A stretch of 64,000 bases of DNA from Tenodera sinensis (GCA_030765045.1 CM060965.1:59501787-59565786), one strand, 5' to 3'; counted from the first letter of the stretch, positions 41,901 to 47,854 are shown. The notes: generated by a model not told the origin, from the sequence alone. A program made the numbers and translations.

Positions 41901-42517
41901 ATTGGCACATTCTAGCATTTTTCACAGAATATATGCTGAAATTATGCCTCCCCCTTTTTCACCGAAGACGCACTAGAGTGGCAGCCGAGGGCAAATACCA
42001 AAATGTTCAAACCCACGTGGTCGGCAAAGTAATGAAAATGTACTTACTTTTATTAATGACAGAAATCCTGCGACGGAATGTATGCCTGTTTTGGAACTTT
42101 GGCTATAAGTGTTCTATCTTATATCCTAGTTCTGCCAATATTAGGCAATGAAATAAAACCATGTGGGATAACGTTGATCGTAGAATCTATGGGACGATAA
42201 ATTAAAACGGCTTATATCATTAGGAATAAGAACAACAGGCTATCTCTAATGTTTTGCTCCTATTGTGCATTTACTTTATTAAAAAGTCGTCTTTTTTACT
42301 CTTTGTTTCAGAAGGAAAGTGCAAAGATGAAAAGGAATTGGCTGAGTTGAGGAAGGACTTACGCATTTTTAATTTATCTGCGAAACAGTCAAATGTGAGG
42401 CAGGGAACAGCAAATGTGGTAGGTATGCAGTTGGAGCAGGGTGCAGCTGCTGCCCTAGCATCACTTTTGAATTGTCCCAGCGAAAAAGAATTAAAGCAAT
42501 TCAACCTATGCTATTAA
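4923..42517 (+). CDS. six-exon secreted cysteine-rich protein, family not recognised (whole gene span)
   Basis: Six exons join in frame: 4923..4973, 20447..20636, 26001..26194, 28933..28978, 39734..39880, 42312..42517 (834 nt, 277 residues plus stop). Every intron has GT..AG ends and a good pyrimidine tract. Phases are 0, 1, 0, 1 and 1, and no stop interrupts the join. The product starts with a signal peptide ending near VSA|GE. The mature part is mostly helical-looking and carries 15 cysteines, including QCCGK and LDCCCK clusters. It has two N-glycosylation sequons (NIS, NLS), no transmembrane segment and no domain I can name. An odd cysteine count suggests one free thiol or an inter-chain bond. 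It is probably an extracellular or haemolymph protein; function is unknown. The exon model comes from splice signals and frame only. Confidence 0.8.
5040..6350. other. intron 1 sequence, nothing recognised
   Basis: AT-rich. Small open frames at 5038 and 5427 have no recognisable content and are likely chance. Confidence 0.4.
6355..6845 (-). mobile_element. 3' end of a Jockey-like LINE (3' UTR with microsatellite)
   Basis: Diverged minus-strand relative of the 3' end of the LINE at 31061..36263. Shared landmarks in the same order, read on the + strand: a TTTTCTTTATT tail end, CTTTTGCCGGGTACC, then CACTCCTGGGCA and CCCATCACACAC leading into the CA repeat. Only the non-coding 3' part is present. 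The orientation follows from the tail being on the left. Confidence 0.55.
6714..6830. repeat. (CA)n microsatellite grading into CG/CA mix
   Basis: A pure CA run of about 63 bp (6714..6776), then an impure CGCA tract. Open frames across it (His-Thr or Cys-Val repeats) are artefacts. Confidence 0.95.
7085..7530 (+). mobile_element. LINE fragment, linker before reverse transcriptase
   Basis: The frame 7209..7391 reads WNDAIAAVIRDKKEAYLKLL, NNPNDENN and a lysine/arginine-rich lead-in. It continues after a stop at 7389 with AQSQAYKIMKYLNKTEKDT and EEDWPYFFKELRSH. This is the region between endonuclease and RT in arthropod LINE proteins. The ends and any target duplication are not visible. Confidence 0.6.
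7871..8336 (-). mobile_element. solo LTR (LTR family 2), split by a SINE
   Basis: Begins TGTGACG and ends GCGTCACA, flanked by a 4-bp direct repeat GTAC (7867..7870 and 8337..8340). Without the SINE and its duplication the LTR is about 218 bp. Its interior resembles LTR-like segments at 27067..27706 and 58071..58898 (TTTTCTTCTCG, CTTTGACTCACTC). Orientation is assigned from those copies, where primer-site sequence lies on the left. A solo LTR is the usual product of LTR-LTR recombination; a short or deleted LTR is also possible. Confidence 0.65.
8007..8242 (+). mobile_element. tRNA-derived SINE, full length
   Basis: A tRNA-like head (GGCCGAGCGGTTAGCGCGCT as A-box region; GGATTCGATCCC as B box) is followed by a GC-rich body and a short (CAA)n-type tail. 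The flanking 12-bp target-site duplication CACAGCTGTTTT is at 7995..8006 and 8243..8254. The same family recurs at 18732..18961. The tRNA head is not a functional tRNA gene. Confidence 0.85.
8745..9300 (+). mobile_element. LINE ORF1 (gag-like) fragment, R1-like
   Basis: Broken frames read YSDKVLTPIGRPKT, then GVLIAAVINVT, KNKIKPREIKVGENNIRSF and SSVFIECISQGESVRLENEL. This resembles the middle of R1-clade ORF1 proteins. The preceding frame (8748..8942) with EMDKALSKV may be its N-terminal part. Stops interrupt it and zinc knuckles are absent. Assignment rests on recognition of the pattern. Confidence 0.4.
9359..9875 (-). repeat. 3' LTR of family 1 element
   Basis: 517 bp. Internally it holds two tandem units of about 75 bp (9643..9792), each with TGTGGCGGAACGGTCCAGAA and ATTGTTGTCGG. 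The pair is also present in the other LTR. Confidence 0.85.
9802..10995 (-). pseudogene. gag-protease remnant ORF of the LTR element
   Basis: 397 residues. Residues 1-100 look like a Gag N-terminus: Met/Lys/Glu-rich, then a coiled-coil-like stretch with 15-residue repeats (NVEQLGELIGVTEDV). Residues 226-262 resemble the start of a retropepsin (MADIIVDGRIQERPCRARV..), but the expected catalytic D-T-G reads N245-T246-S247, so the protease should be inactive. The rest has no recognisable RT or integrase, and the last 25 or so codons run into the 3' LTR. Large internal deletions probably fused gag, protease and a tail. The start is the first ATG after the primer site; MEGDSETRMMAMMKEL fits a Gag start. 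Confidence 0.6.
11068..11302 (-). mobile_element. tRNA-derived SINE (second SINE family), inserted in the LTR element's primer site
   Basis: Minus-strand tRNA-like head with GTCTGGG/CCCAGAC acceptor-like pairing, A box TGGCTCAGTTGG and B box GGGTTCAAACCC. The body has GGACAAAATTCCGGCACACC, with an AATAAT-rich tail. The 10-bp target duplication CCCACTTCTG is at 11058..11067 and 11303..11312. Another copy lies at 57590..57823. The anticodon stem is not maintained, so this is not a tRNA gene. Confidence 0.85.
11320..11833 (-). repeat. 5' LTR of family 1 element
   Basis: 514 bp and nearly identical to 9359..9875, with the same tandem 75-bp pair (11603..11755). The high match between the LTRs implies a fairly recent insertion. 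Confidence 0.85.
12046..13624 (-). pseudogene. hAT-type transposase, ZMYM1/DUF4371-like, broken
   Basis: Minus-strand frames follow the order of a ZMYM1-like hAT protein. 13624..13235 has the DUF4371-like part (AKYYSIIVDSSPDIAHNDQL, CRGQSYDNAPNMSGIYSGL). A stop precedes the continuation RIRALSPYAFYIPFSAHTLN. 13011..12490 is a helical middle. About 12300..12046 is the hAT dimerisation domain (NVYPKLNIALQIYLSTPAS, FSALRRINNCLRTS), with a TAA in it. Stops and at least one frameshift show it is dead. The N-terminal zinc finger is missing. The LTR element (9359..11833) appears inserted in its 3' flank. A domesticated gene is excluded by the breaks. Confidence 0.75.
13625..14230. other. intron sequence, nothing recognised
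   Basis: No coding or repeat signal that I can support. Confidence 0.4.
14240..14325 (+). repeat. weak tRNA-like SINE head
   Basis: TAGCTGAATGGG resembles a pol III A box, and GGTTCGAGTCTC about 50 bp later resembles a B box. Arm pairing is poor, so it is a possible SINE head or chance. Confidence 0.25.
14880..15985 (+). mobile_element. R1-like LINE fragment (reverse transcriptase, broken)
   Basis: Several frames carry RT blocks in order: PPKWKEAIVAVISKYDEDN and GYREISLLYVPGKCYEKLVV (about 15085..15230); VALDFKGAYDN (15360); LISKGCPQGSIFGP (15520); the YADDV active-site motif just after a stop at 15620; then a Leu/Lys-rich connector (15767..15982). The KGCPQGS wording and spacing match R1-clade elements. 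Stops and frameshifts separate the pieces, and the endonuclease is missing. Confidence 0.7.
16645..17190 (+). mobile_element. tRNA-derived SINE (third family)
   Basis: tRNA-like head at about 16645..16722 with A box GGATGGCTCAGGCGG and B box GGGTTCAATTCCCG. The body (TCCAGGTCCCTCAAGCGAAT..) runs on GC-rich to about 17190. The 3' boundary is uncertain and part may be a separate repeat. Confidence 0.55.
17340..18062 (+). mobile_element. LINE 3' terminal fragment
   Basis: Broken frames near 17400..17590 read KVYYETIKLVHALPNHLQEK and LLKLLLRSTYAENHF. This pattern is seen at the extreme C-terminus of some LINE proteins. AT-rich sequence ending in repeated CTAAT units (18046..18062) would be the 3' end. 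There is no catalytic region. Confidence 0.4.
18401..19504 (-). repeat. family A repeat, copy 4 (complete, SINE-split)
   Basis: The most complete copy. The left terminus starts TACTTTCTCTGCTGGTAAGT and carries the inverted-repeat block; the right terminus is its reverse complement and ends AGAGAAAGTA. Without the SINE it is about 860 bp. The interior lacks any long frame. A poly(T) run (18589..18612) and TG tract lie in the left half. Confidence 0.8.
18732..18961 (+). mobile_element. tRNA-derived SINE, 5'-truncated
   Basis: Same family as 8007..8242 but lacking its first 14 or so bases. The 12-bp target duplication TTACTCTAGATG is at 18720..18731 and 18962..18973. It sits inside family A copy 4, so it is younger than that copy. 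Confidence 0.85.
19555..20304 (+). repeat. family A repeat, copy 5, with family B sequence inside
   Basis: Family A pieces flank a foreign segment (19690..19985). The right terminal block (20236..20304) ends at GGTGGAATACAATA without the final palindrome. It lies just upstream of exon 2. Confidence 0.6.
19690..19985 (+). repeat. family B interspersed repeat, copy 1
   Basis: Shares its start (TTCGAAAATGGCTCGACTGA) and its end (TTTTAGGTGGTAC..) with 22030..22640. Read as a dispersed repeat of unknown class; the middle is shorter here. Confidence 0.5.
20447..20636 (+). CDS. secreted protein, exon 2
   Basis: The acceptor TTTTACAG ends at 20446, and the donor GTGAGT starts at 20637. It encodes the end of the signal peptide (VSA) and 60 mature residues with five cysteines (TKCEVKC, ETC, QCC). 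It enters in phase 0 and leaves after one base of a glycine codon. Confidence 0.8.
20774..20804. repeat. short imperfect hairpin
   Basis: CCGCCA pairs with TGGCGG and TGCAT with ATGCA across a 4-bp loop, in AT-rich intron 2. No known role. Confidence 0.3.
21115..21500 (+). repeat. family A repeat, copy 6 (interior only)
   Basis: Diverged plus-orientation interior: TGTAGGTGCAAGGGGAATA, TTCTCTTTGCAAGG and TATCTCGGAAATGATTCACT. Both termini are absent. Confidence 0.55.
22025..22650 (+). repeat. family B interspersed repeat, copy 2
   Basis: Matches 19690..19985 at both ends. It contains an extra middle with TATTCGGCGTCTGTGGCGGA. The minus-strand 73-codon frame is unremarkable. Confidence 0.5.
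22990..23262. repeat. degenerate minisatellite, unit about 16-18 bp
   Basis: A dozen or so imperfect units of the type CACTGACCGCTTTTTT follow one another. The reverse complement of the unit core (AGCGGTCAGT) also occurs in a short cluster at 21708..21775. Intron 2. Confidence 0.65.
23265..25660. other. intron 2 sequence, mostly unrecognised
   Basis: About 24600..25330 is GC-richer than its surroundings and has minus-strand open frames of 105 and 62 codons with no family I know. It may be an unclassified repeat. The rest is AT-rich with no signal. Confidence 0.3.
26001..26194 (+). CDS. secreted protein, exon 3
   Basis: Acceptor TTCTTTACAG at 25991..26000; donor GTAAGA at 26195. Entry completes the glycine codon begun in exon 2. 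It encodes a largely helical segment with KCLEE, the NIS glycosylation sequon and the ELDCCCKLEVC cluster, and leaves in phase 0. Confidence 0.8.
26270..26800 (-). repeat. family A repeat, copy 7 (partial)
   Basis: Minus-orientation interior from the TG tract (GTGTGTGTCTGTGTGTCAG) through GCATAACTCAAAAACGAAAA to CAAAGAGAACGGAATCTCAA. A T-run (26599..26628) replaces part of it. No terminal blocks. Confidence 0.65.
27043..27706 (-). mobile_element. LTR-like segment, family 2, with adjacent primer-site remnant
   Basis: Left edge AAATCCCACTTC resembles the tRNA-Leu primer-site strip, and the segment ends GGCGTCACA. The interior aligns with 58071..58898 and 7871..8336 (CGTGATGTTAGAACTCACAA, CTTTGACTCACTCCTTCC, CTCCTTATGTACTGAGATGA). 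It contains an (AC)n tract at 27322..27384. The retrotransposon body is absent. Confidence 0.55.
27322..27384. repeat. (AC)n microsatellite
   Basis: About 63 bp of AC dinucleotides with one interruption, within the LTR-like segment. Confidence 0.95.
27851..28245 (-). repeat. family A repeat, copy 8 (terminus intact)
   Basis: Left terminus at 27955 shows the terminal palindrome plainly: TACTTTCTCTACT, a short spacer, then AGTAGAGAAAGTA, followed by the inverted-repeat block. A plus-orientation family A piece abuts on the left. The right half is missing. Confidence 0.65.
28603..28818. mobile_element. foldback (MITE-like) element
   Basis: About 70 bp at the left (TTTTCATTTTCACTAGTCCA.., CCTTCCCATTCCACTC) reappear inverted at the right (GAGTGGAATGGGAAG.., TGGACTGGTGAAAATGAAA) around a spacer of about 75 bp. 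It has no coding capacity, and target duplication is not clear. Confidence 0.65.
28933..28978 (+). CDS. secreted protein, exon 4 (46 bp)
   Basis: Acceptor TTATTTTCAG ends at 28932; donor GTAAGT starts at 28979. It encodes KFELPSVTYKGSIKE plus the first base of a cysteine codon. Support for so short an exon comes from both strong splice sites and exact frame continuity with exons 3 and 5. Confidence 0.7.
29063..29105. repeat. poly(A) run
   Basis: About 40 A with one G, following an ACACAC stretch. It could be a retroposon tail, but no body is recognised upstream. Confidence 0.9.
29110..30240. other. intron 4 sequence, possible transposon end
   Basis: 29939..30110 begins CAGGGTGTTTAAAAAAGTAT and has the look of a DNA-transposon terminal region preceding the hAT coding remnant. 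This is not proven. The remainder is unrecognised. Confidence 0.3.
31432..33099 (+). CDS. LINE ORF1 protein (gag-like, zinc knuckles)
   Basis: 555 residues, intact. The N-terminal 60-110 residues are charged and helical (EKLRKEVEDIQNEINYY). Residues about 120-225 are proline/threonine/glutamine-rich and low in complexity. A nucleic-acid-binding fold-like section runs about 225-360. Three CCHC-type knuckles lie near residues 374-435 (CYNCQQLGHTFKMC, CVLCGDLHRLAHC, HCANCREAHPASYRGC). This matches Jockey-type ORF1, which packages the element's RNA. The ATG at 31432 is the first in frame after the 5' UTR. The TAA at 33097 is immediately followed by the ORF2 ATG. Confidence 0.9.
   Translation: MASGGTQDAATTAAAAQIQPSSRTLADDQDQQTKEEERKARSLEKLRKEVEDIQNEINYYTNILTNLDADSTKFTKITQDLAFCYRDYAMKKRGLVKQSEGWKIAAPNKKRTRDNGSDSESEHPGQPTNSKRKPRQSTPPYPLTLRNSFAPLQAAEREETEYPALPTPTQNPIPQSQKPRIPQHQKTLTKTRPTPHPHPTVPGTSSATTTATPSLQNTENQKPPRIIIPDVRQTVKVLQTLKNSLPNGSYKLQTTRDCLKLFLQRKQDVIPTMQLLTHAGVENFSFTPRRDQPLRYVIKRLPADLQVNYVKEDLELKGYTGVQVRQMVSRGRPLPNFQVSLSRTTENQKLLQEREVCHMMVTVEVLKTSQNITQCYNCQQLGHTFKMCNMTSRCVLCGDLHRLAHCPRKAKEDVVPHCANCREAHPASYRGCETFKMERHRRQLATVARNSPGTQPGPRPILHPALVQYGTSFAGAAGGRNAPVQPPNGPPPQPQPSEAPTSDLGGLKEIFSLFKDLNLPVLLTKLRPIIARLKSCNSTMEKLEAIICLVTTLLE
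33100..34734 (+). pseudogene. LINE ORF2, endonuclease and start of RT (frameshifted)
   Basis: 544 residues. Residues 1-225 form an APE-type endonuclease: LLWNADGIHRKQHELENYL, ICETKL, VALYRPPDS, IIAGDFNARHPWW and a final SDHLPVHFD with the catalytic Asp-His. The linker follows. At about 34450 the sequence jumps from LIRKLGK to ALVQLTKIFNACLQQGYFP, so the usual KAPGxDGI segment of the RT is missing (in-frame deletion). After PQNYRP a one-base loss near 34587 shifts the frame, and the last 40 or so residues are out-of-frame. The start ATG abuts the ORF1 stop (TAAATG), suggesting termination-reinitiation. Confidence 0.9.
34776..35720 (+). pseudogene. LINE ORF2, reverse transcriptase core and C-terminus
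   Basis: Continuation of ORF2 after the frameshift and a TAA near 34674. RT blocks: FLDVEAAFDRCWH (motif A with Asp), RAGVPQGAIMSPFLY, AMYADDTAIY (catalytic YADD near 35052), INPNKCQLIHFSK and VKYLGVTLDR, then the long C-terminal tail with ILSVVLYACVAWAN. The catalytic residues are intact. The ATG at 34776 is internal to the original reading frame and is not a true start. Confidence 0.85.
35915..35970. repeat. (GT)n microsatellite in the LINE 3' UTR
   Basis: Lies between GCGCGCGC and GATGGGACA. The same neighbourhood surrounds the (CA)n at 6714 in reverse, so the tract belongs to the LINE family. Confidence 0.95.
37175..37595. other. sequence after the hAT remnant
   Basis: AT-rich and probably the hAT element's 3' flank. 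No further feature. Confidence 0.35.
37596..37990 (-). pseudogene. mariner/IS630-like transposase fragment
   Basis: Minus-strand pieces read MPDGAPPHVLRVVRQYLKTK, then after a stop and frameshift VAWPPRSPDLNPLDFWLYQG. These are the second and third acidic-residue regions of the DDE/D superfamily (DGAPPH and SPDLNPLDF). N-terminal regions are absent. Confidence 0.6.
38000..39730. other. intron 4, right part
   Basis: Mostly AT-rich and unrecognised. It holds a C-run (38600..38612) followed by a GC-rich SINE-like block (38613..38770, GGTGTCATTGGTGGGGTGCA) resembling 63314..63412 in layout. Confidence 0.35.
39734..39880 (+). CDS. secreted protein, exon 5
   Basis: Acceptor TTTTTCTTGCAG ends at 39733; donor GTACGT at 39881. 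Entry completes a cysteine codon (KECKSDCARDL across the junction). It encodes a hydrophobic then helical stretch (FLVLIPKLLPLVF) that is too short and mixed to call a membrane anchor. It leaves after one base of a glutamate codon. Confidence 0.8.
40225..40605 (+). pseudogene. BED-finger-like transposon fragment
   Basis: 126-codon frame. The C-terminal half reads SYKTRKDGCLICLFKFANIK then RYNVKRHSDQKHKAG, a C-x2-C..H-x4-H pattern like the BED finger at the start of hAT-derived (GTF2IRD2-type) proteins. The N-terminal half is unremarkable. It lies in intron 5 of the secreted gene and has no hAT catalytic part after it. Confidence 0.4.
40610..42300. other. intron 5, right part
   Basis: AT-rich with no gene. 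A short triple repeat of AAAGCTTTTAT units lies at 41360..41385. Confidence 0.4.
42312..42517 (+). CDS. secreted protein, exon 6 (C-terminus)
   Basis: Acceptor TTTGTTTCAG ends at 42311. It encodes GKCKDEKELAELRKDLRIF, the NLS sequon, an alanine-rich stretch (GAAAALASLLNCP) and the ending NLCY, then TAA. Confidence 0.8.
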
Positions 42518-42567
42518 TTGTTCTTCCACACAACAGTAGTATAGTCTGAAATATGTAAATACTGAAT

Positions 42568-42573
42568 AATAAA
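42568..42573 (+). terminator. poly(A) signal of the secreted gene
   Basis: AATAAA 51 bp after the stop codon, giving a short 3' UTR. Confidence 0.65.
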
Positions 42574-42599
42574 GCAGTCTTTCAAACGTTTATTGTGAA

Positions 42600-43285
42600 G
42601 TCTTGCCTATTCTCTCCTGACCTTCAGTGTTTGTCACATATTTTAATAATAAATTCCGATACAGTTAAACTAGCACTAAAAAGACAATGAGTAAACTCAC
42701 TACATATAACAAATGTCAGTAAAATTTACTGGAAATGTGTAGTTAACGCTGAATCATTCGATTTCTGGGACGAAATGATACCTCATTTGGCTGACCAAAT
42801 TTGAGTATTTTTTTGAAAGTCGGGAAACTCCTTTAACTAAAGGTATAATTTATCAGATTGAGTGTTCTCAACTCAGAGAATCATAGAAAAATATTCCCAC
42901 ATTTTTTTTTATTCTTGTACTATTAATAACCTTAATAGGAAGTTAAGGACATATGTTATTCCAATGTTTAAAAAATGTGAATGTTCCTAACACAAATATA
43001 GCAGTCGCAGTCTGGTGAGTGAAAAGCAAAGGTGTTAAAATATATCCACTAAAGGTATGTTCCAAAGACATGAGATACTTAAAAAAGGAAAAAGAGAAAA
43101 CACAAACAAAAATAGAAATGTCTACACAAAAACATGCAAGAAAGCGAAACCATTGGGAACTACTTTCTCTGTCACTCAAACAAACTGCTGTGTCCCCGCT
43201 TGTTTACAACAAAACTATCCCCAAAGCAAATGGTCAGAGACAAAAACGTAAGATACAAACTGTATTCCAAATACCGAGATCTACC
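42600..43285. other. intergenic, nothing recognised
   Basis: AT-rich. The piece near 43220 (AAACGTAAGATACAAA) recurs near 44800. Confidence 0.4.
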
Positions 43286-43545
43286 ACTGGATTACATTAA
43301 TATAATGACTTCCGTTCCAACTGGTATGAATCCTCTGAACTTTTTCTTCTGGGGGGATATGAAAATCAGGATCTACAACCCAGCAATTATTGACCTCGAA
43401 CCTTCGAGAGAACACTTATGTGGCTGCGGAGGGAGTATGCAACAATGAGGGTGTTTTTGCTAGAGTGCGACGTAATTGTTTAAGGTGTGAAGCTTGCAGG
43501 TGCACAAATGTGGCAGTTTGAACATTACCTGTGAAATGGATGAAC
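43286..43545 (+). pseudogene. mariner/IS630-like transposase C-terminal fragment
   Basis: Reads MNPLNFFFWGDMKIRIYNP and, after a stop, GVFARVRRNCLRCEACRCTN. This is the ending of the same transposase class as 50750..51735. Only the third acidic region and tail remain, and the expected D of the third region reads N. Confidence 0.5.
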
Positions 43546-43890
43546 CATTTGGTTCGTTGCTTATTCTTTTGCTGCCGCGTTAAAAATATCATTTGGTACA
43601 CTTTGTAAGAGCCTGCAAATGTACTTCTGTTTGTGCTTACAAGTCAGAGGGATGGTTTGGTTTATTAAATTACAGCACTATCAGCTACAAAACAATTTAA
43701 GTTTCTTATTGAACGAAATGATAAACAATATCCTTAGATTGTGAATTTAGGTTACAGTATGCGTTACTAGAGAGTTTAGATGCACTTATTTATTACGACG
43801 TAGCAGACACAGCATGGTATGTCTTTATGTTACATCATAAGCCACGCTGTTATGGTAGCAGTAGTGACGAATTTCTGTTTATGTACTTTT

Positions 43891-44755
43891 TACTTTCTCT
43901 ACTGGTAAGTAGGGGAAGTATTGTATTCCACCCAAAAATTTGATGTCGATATTTCACCGAAAATATATGTTTTGAGGCCCCCTGAATTAAAAAAAAGCAT
44001 TTTTAGAAAAAGGTCCGCGTGTGTGTGTGAGTCTGTCAGTCTGTCGGTCTGTAGCCAGCATATGTCAAAAACGAAAAGTAGGTTAAAAACCAAAGTTGAT
44101 ATTTAAGTTTAATGTCGTTCAAGGATTCGACACGAAGATTTTGAAGAAAATAGCCCCACCCTAAACTACCCTTTACATGGAAAATTTTTCGAAAATTTTT
44201 ATTTTCTTGAAAATGGCTCTAACGATTTTTATTAAAATGTCATATATTTGAGATATTTTGATGACAAATGAAATGTATATCTTGAATTATCTGGGTATAT
44301 CCCCTGTAGTCATATTTATTCTGGACGACTTTTGCGTAACTGGTAAACCGTTAGAGATACACCAAATCATACTATACAAAAAATGTAGATCTTGCTAAAA
44401 TACACAATTTATGTCTCAATAAATTTTCTTGTGGGGTGAACCATTTCGGAGATATTCCTTGTTATGTGTGTGAGTTTCGGAAAACTTAGAACTTTCGTGA
44501 AATGGATCATCGTTGTTCATTTTTTTATGTGTTAAGTGTGCAATCTCAAAGCTTTAAAGCATCTGACTATCGCACAAAGTCTACTGTATTCTAATATTCC
44601 CCTTGCACCTACAAGGAAATAAGCAATAAGATAATTTGTACAAATGTTTATCTTAGCTAACACGAAGAAGATATAGAAATAAGAGTTTGTAAGAATGGTT
44701 AGTACAAGAGTAGAGAAAGTCATGTGAGTGCAACACATCAGATTTTTTGTTTTCA
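43891..44755 (-). repeat. family A repeat, copy 9
   Basis: The left terminus has the full palindromic end (TACTTTCTCTACTGGTAAGT..) and inverted-repeat block. The complete minus-orientation interior follows up to AGTGCAACACATCAGATTTT. The right terminus is missing, replaced by TTGTTTTCAACAAAATAAAA. Confidence 0.75.
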
Positions 44756-44867
44756 ACAAAATAAAATATCTCCGTAGGAAATGGTCAGACAAAAACGTAA
44801 AACGTAAGATACAAAATGTGTTTCAAATACCGATATCTATCAGTAGTTTAAATTAACGTTGTTAGCT

Positions 44868-45065
44868 AATGCTGGATTTCTGACAATGTAGTCATTAGTC
44901 CTTCTGCTCTCCAATATTTTTCACTGATGAATGGGGCGCTAGAAGTGGCCGGGCATATTTGAAGGGGTCTTGGTCATTTCATCTTGTACATCACTTAGAG
45001 GACAGAGTGGTGAAGAATATATCCCAATTCAGCTCAAATGTTTTGCCAGACAATCATTTCCCGTA
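44868..45065 (+). repeat. repeat C, copy 1
   Basis: Shares blocks with 62524..62797: CAATATTTTTCACTGATG, ATGGGGCGCTA, GTGGTGAAGAATATATCCCA and CAATCA. Both copies lie next to a family A copy. Confidence 0.6.
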
Positions 45066-45439
45066 AGGGATGCCTGAAACATGTTTTCTTCCTCAATGTT
45101 AATTATCTTGTATCTTAAACGAGCAATTCTTGTTTATGCATATCTATGCTCCGCCTATTTTGGAAACGCTCTAACGATTTTGACCAAATTTGGTATTCCG
45201 ATAATACCACGAAGTAGGCGAGGCACAAAAGCCTTGGCATAGAGTGGACCGGTCTCGTCGTAACGAATGGTGTGCCAGAAACGGGTTTCAGCGCTTTCTG
45301 TAAGACCAATGACATCAGACTACCTATACCAATAGGTGATGCATTGAGGTATAAAGTAAAACGGATAGTACATGACCCTGCAAAAAGCATCGAGTAGTAA
45401 ACTTTGTGATTGATTTGTAGAAAAACTATTAGACGAAGA

Positions 45440-45795
45440 CAAAAACTACACTGAATGGATACAGACTAAGACATCAACTTACAAAATGATAGTAAAACGT
45501 GGAAAACAAGTAAAATTATTCAAAGTCAATTACAAATATTTATCAATGGATGTTTAGGAAAAATTAAATGAGAAGATGGTCAGATACAATTTCAAATTTA
45601 AAACTGCGTAAAATAACTAATCAAAAAGAAATAATAATAGAAGCTAAACAGCAAACATGGAATTGCATGGAAGGCACACTAAGGAAAGAAGATAAAGCGG
45701 TGGAAGGAATGTTTTAGAAACGGAATCCCCCAAGTACTGTGCAGGAAGAGGAAGCTAGGAATCTACTGAGGGTGAAGAGATGAAATTTCTCCTGC
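45440..45795 (+). mobile_element. LINE C-terminal tail fragment
   Basis: Broken frames read LQIFINGCLGKI, RRWSDTISNLKLRKITNQKE and WNCMEGTLRKEDKAVEGM, like the tail of insect LINE proteins. Stops at 45557 and 45717. No other part of the element is present. Confidence 0.5.
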
Positions 45796-45799
45796 GTTC

Positions 45800-47600
45800 A
45801 CGAAACACAGGACCTTCTAGATACCGGACTGCGTTGCCAAGTTGTATAAAAGCATCTGTCAGCTGGTTATCAACGCACCGAATAGTAAACATCTCGCCTG
45901 GATTTAGCGCTTAATGGATCCGATATGGTTAGAGCTAGGATCATAAACTAAATTGCAGCTTGTTCGGTGAACAAAAAGGTTTAGAACTACGATACATTAT
46001 TTGATTCCTAACATTTTCCATTTAAAATGTAGATCATCGTGTTTATAATAAATCAGATGTTCTGCTAGTCCTAATTTATGATCCATTTAGAGACATATGC
46101 GAAATATGTAAGAAATAACCAACTTTCCTATATGGTATACCTAATAGGGACTAATTCAGCTCAAATTACTTCCTAGTTGCAATTATTATAAGTAAGCAAA
46201 GGAGGGTATGGTTTAAATAAATGCTCTAAATTCCTATTTAATTAATTAAATTGCTAACGTCATGGTTATAATGTAGCAACTCCAAGAGCCAACTCGCTTT
46301 CTTTATCAGCAGAAGAGAAGGTAAGGCGAGACGAACCGTTAGTGGAGAGCATAATTTTATCTACCCACTCATCTGAATTTTTTTTCCTAGTTCTTCGAGA
46401 AGTCTCTTGCTATGTGATATGTGATGTCATGGCCGCACAGGTGTCTGACTTGCTGCTGACAACACTCTATTGCTTCTACAGTTGACTGATGGACCTACTA
46501 CACACAGGTGTAAGTCAGTAACAAAGCACGAATTTTACTGTTAATAGAGGGTTTATAGACAACCAATTTGAGACATAAAACCAATGGTCTACGACATCAA
46601 GTTAATAAGTTGTATTTATTCAAAGTAATTAGAGATTATAATATAAGTGCTGAGATTGTGACCAATAAATCATAACCAGAAACAAATATGTTAATATTAT
46701 CCATTGGAATCAAAATAGTGCTTATTAGGAACTTAGTAAGGCCTGTGTTATGTCTCTCTGAAGAAGCATTTCTAAATTGTAGCGTTACCAAAAACGCTTA
46801 AATTGGAGACTTAACATGTGGCTGCATGACACTGCAATGGATAACAGGTTGTAGCGAGCGGCTAAAGAAATATAGGATACTTCTAAAACGTGTGCTTTGG
46901 CCGCACGGTTATGCCGATTGACTGTGGACCTAATAAACCAGAGTTCAAACCCAGAGAAGGGATAAGTTTGTTTTCCCCTTTTTCTTCTCCATTTTCAGAG
47001 CAATGTTGTTCGTTTGCTTTTAAATAGTAAAATACGATCATCATGTGCAATGCACAGAGTATTGTTTACTTTTGCGTCTTCTCACATCTAATGACAAGCT
47101 GGATGGTTATGTTTTGCCATTGGTCTGAAGCTGTATGTTGGCTATAATTGTCCATGTCAATAAGAGCAATTTTCAATCTAACAGTTGACCTGTTGTAAAC
47201 AGTCCACAAAACTTGAACTAAGGAATAGCACAAAGTACTACGACTCCCTAAAAGAGGCGCTGAATACCTATGTGTTAGCATGACAAATGTCTAATATTGC
47301 CAAATAGTGACCTTAATAGCCCTGGAATACACTAATACCACCATGTGGTGGCTGTTTTCCTATTCAAGTCACCCAATCTCATTTCCTGTTTCCTTCATTG
47401 TACGATAAAATTGCAATTAAAAGGGTACTGTGGGAACATGGAGCACAATTAAACTTTTGCAGAATTACCTGACATGCACCTAGTGTATGGCGAAGCAGGT
47501 GGTTGTTCTGCAATAGCTGTACGGATTTACAGCAAAAGGTACCCCAATAGATGGCAGCCCCGTCGAACTTTCGAATCTGTGGATAGGCGTTTGCAAGAAC
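45800..47600. other. intergenic, little recognised
   Basis: A weak tRNA-like head may lie near 46890..46960 (GAGTTCAAACCCAG as B box). Otherwise there is no supported feature. Confidence 0.3.
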
Positions 47601-47614
47601 GTGGTTCTTTCTTT

Positions 47615-47755
47615 CCCTGATTACCCTCCCCTTATATAGGACTTACACCCCCTAGGACTTACAAGCGAGCCTAGGGTCAGACGCCTGTTGGGGGAGCAGA
47701 GGGACCTCTGGACCAGACAGAGTGAAGACCTGGAAGCAGGTGGTTAGCCAAGCAC
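47615..47755. mobile_element. SINE-like short element, second copy
   Basis: Matches the 130-bp insertion at 3615..3744 over most of its length (TAGGACTTACA twice, ACAGAGTGAAGACCTGGAAG). Confidence 0.6.
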
Positions 47756-47786
47756 CAGGTATGATAGTGAGGAAGAGGATGATATC

Positions 47787-47787
<1 letters not shown>

Positions 47788-47854
<67 letters not shown>
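47788..47854. repeat. (ATC)n microsatellite, tail of minus-strand LINE
   Basis: About 22 ATC units. On the minus strand they follow the LINE coding end at 47884, so they are probably its (GAT)n 3' tail. Confidence 0.9.
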
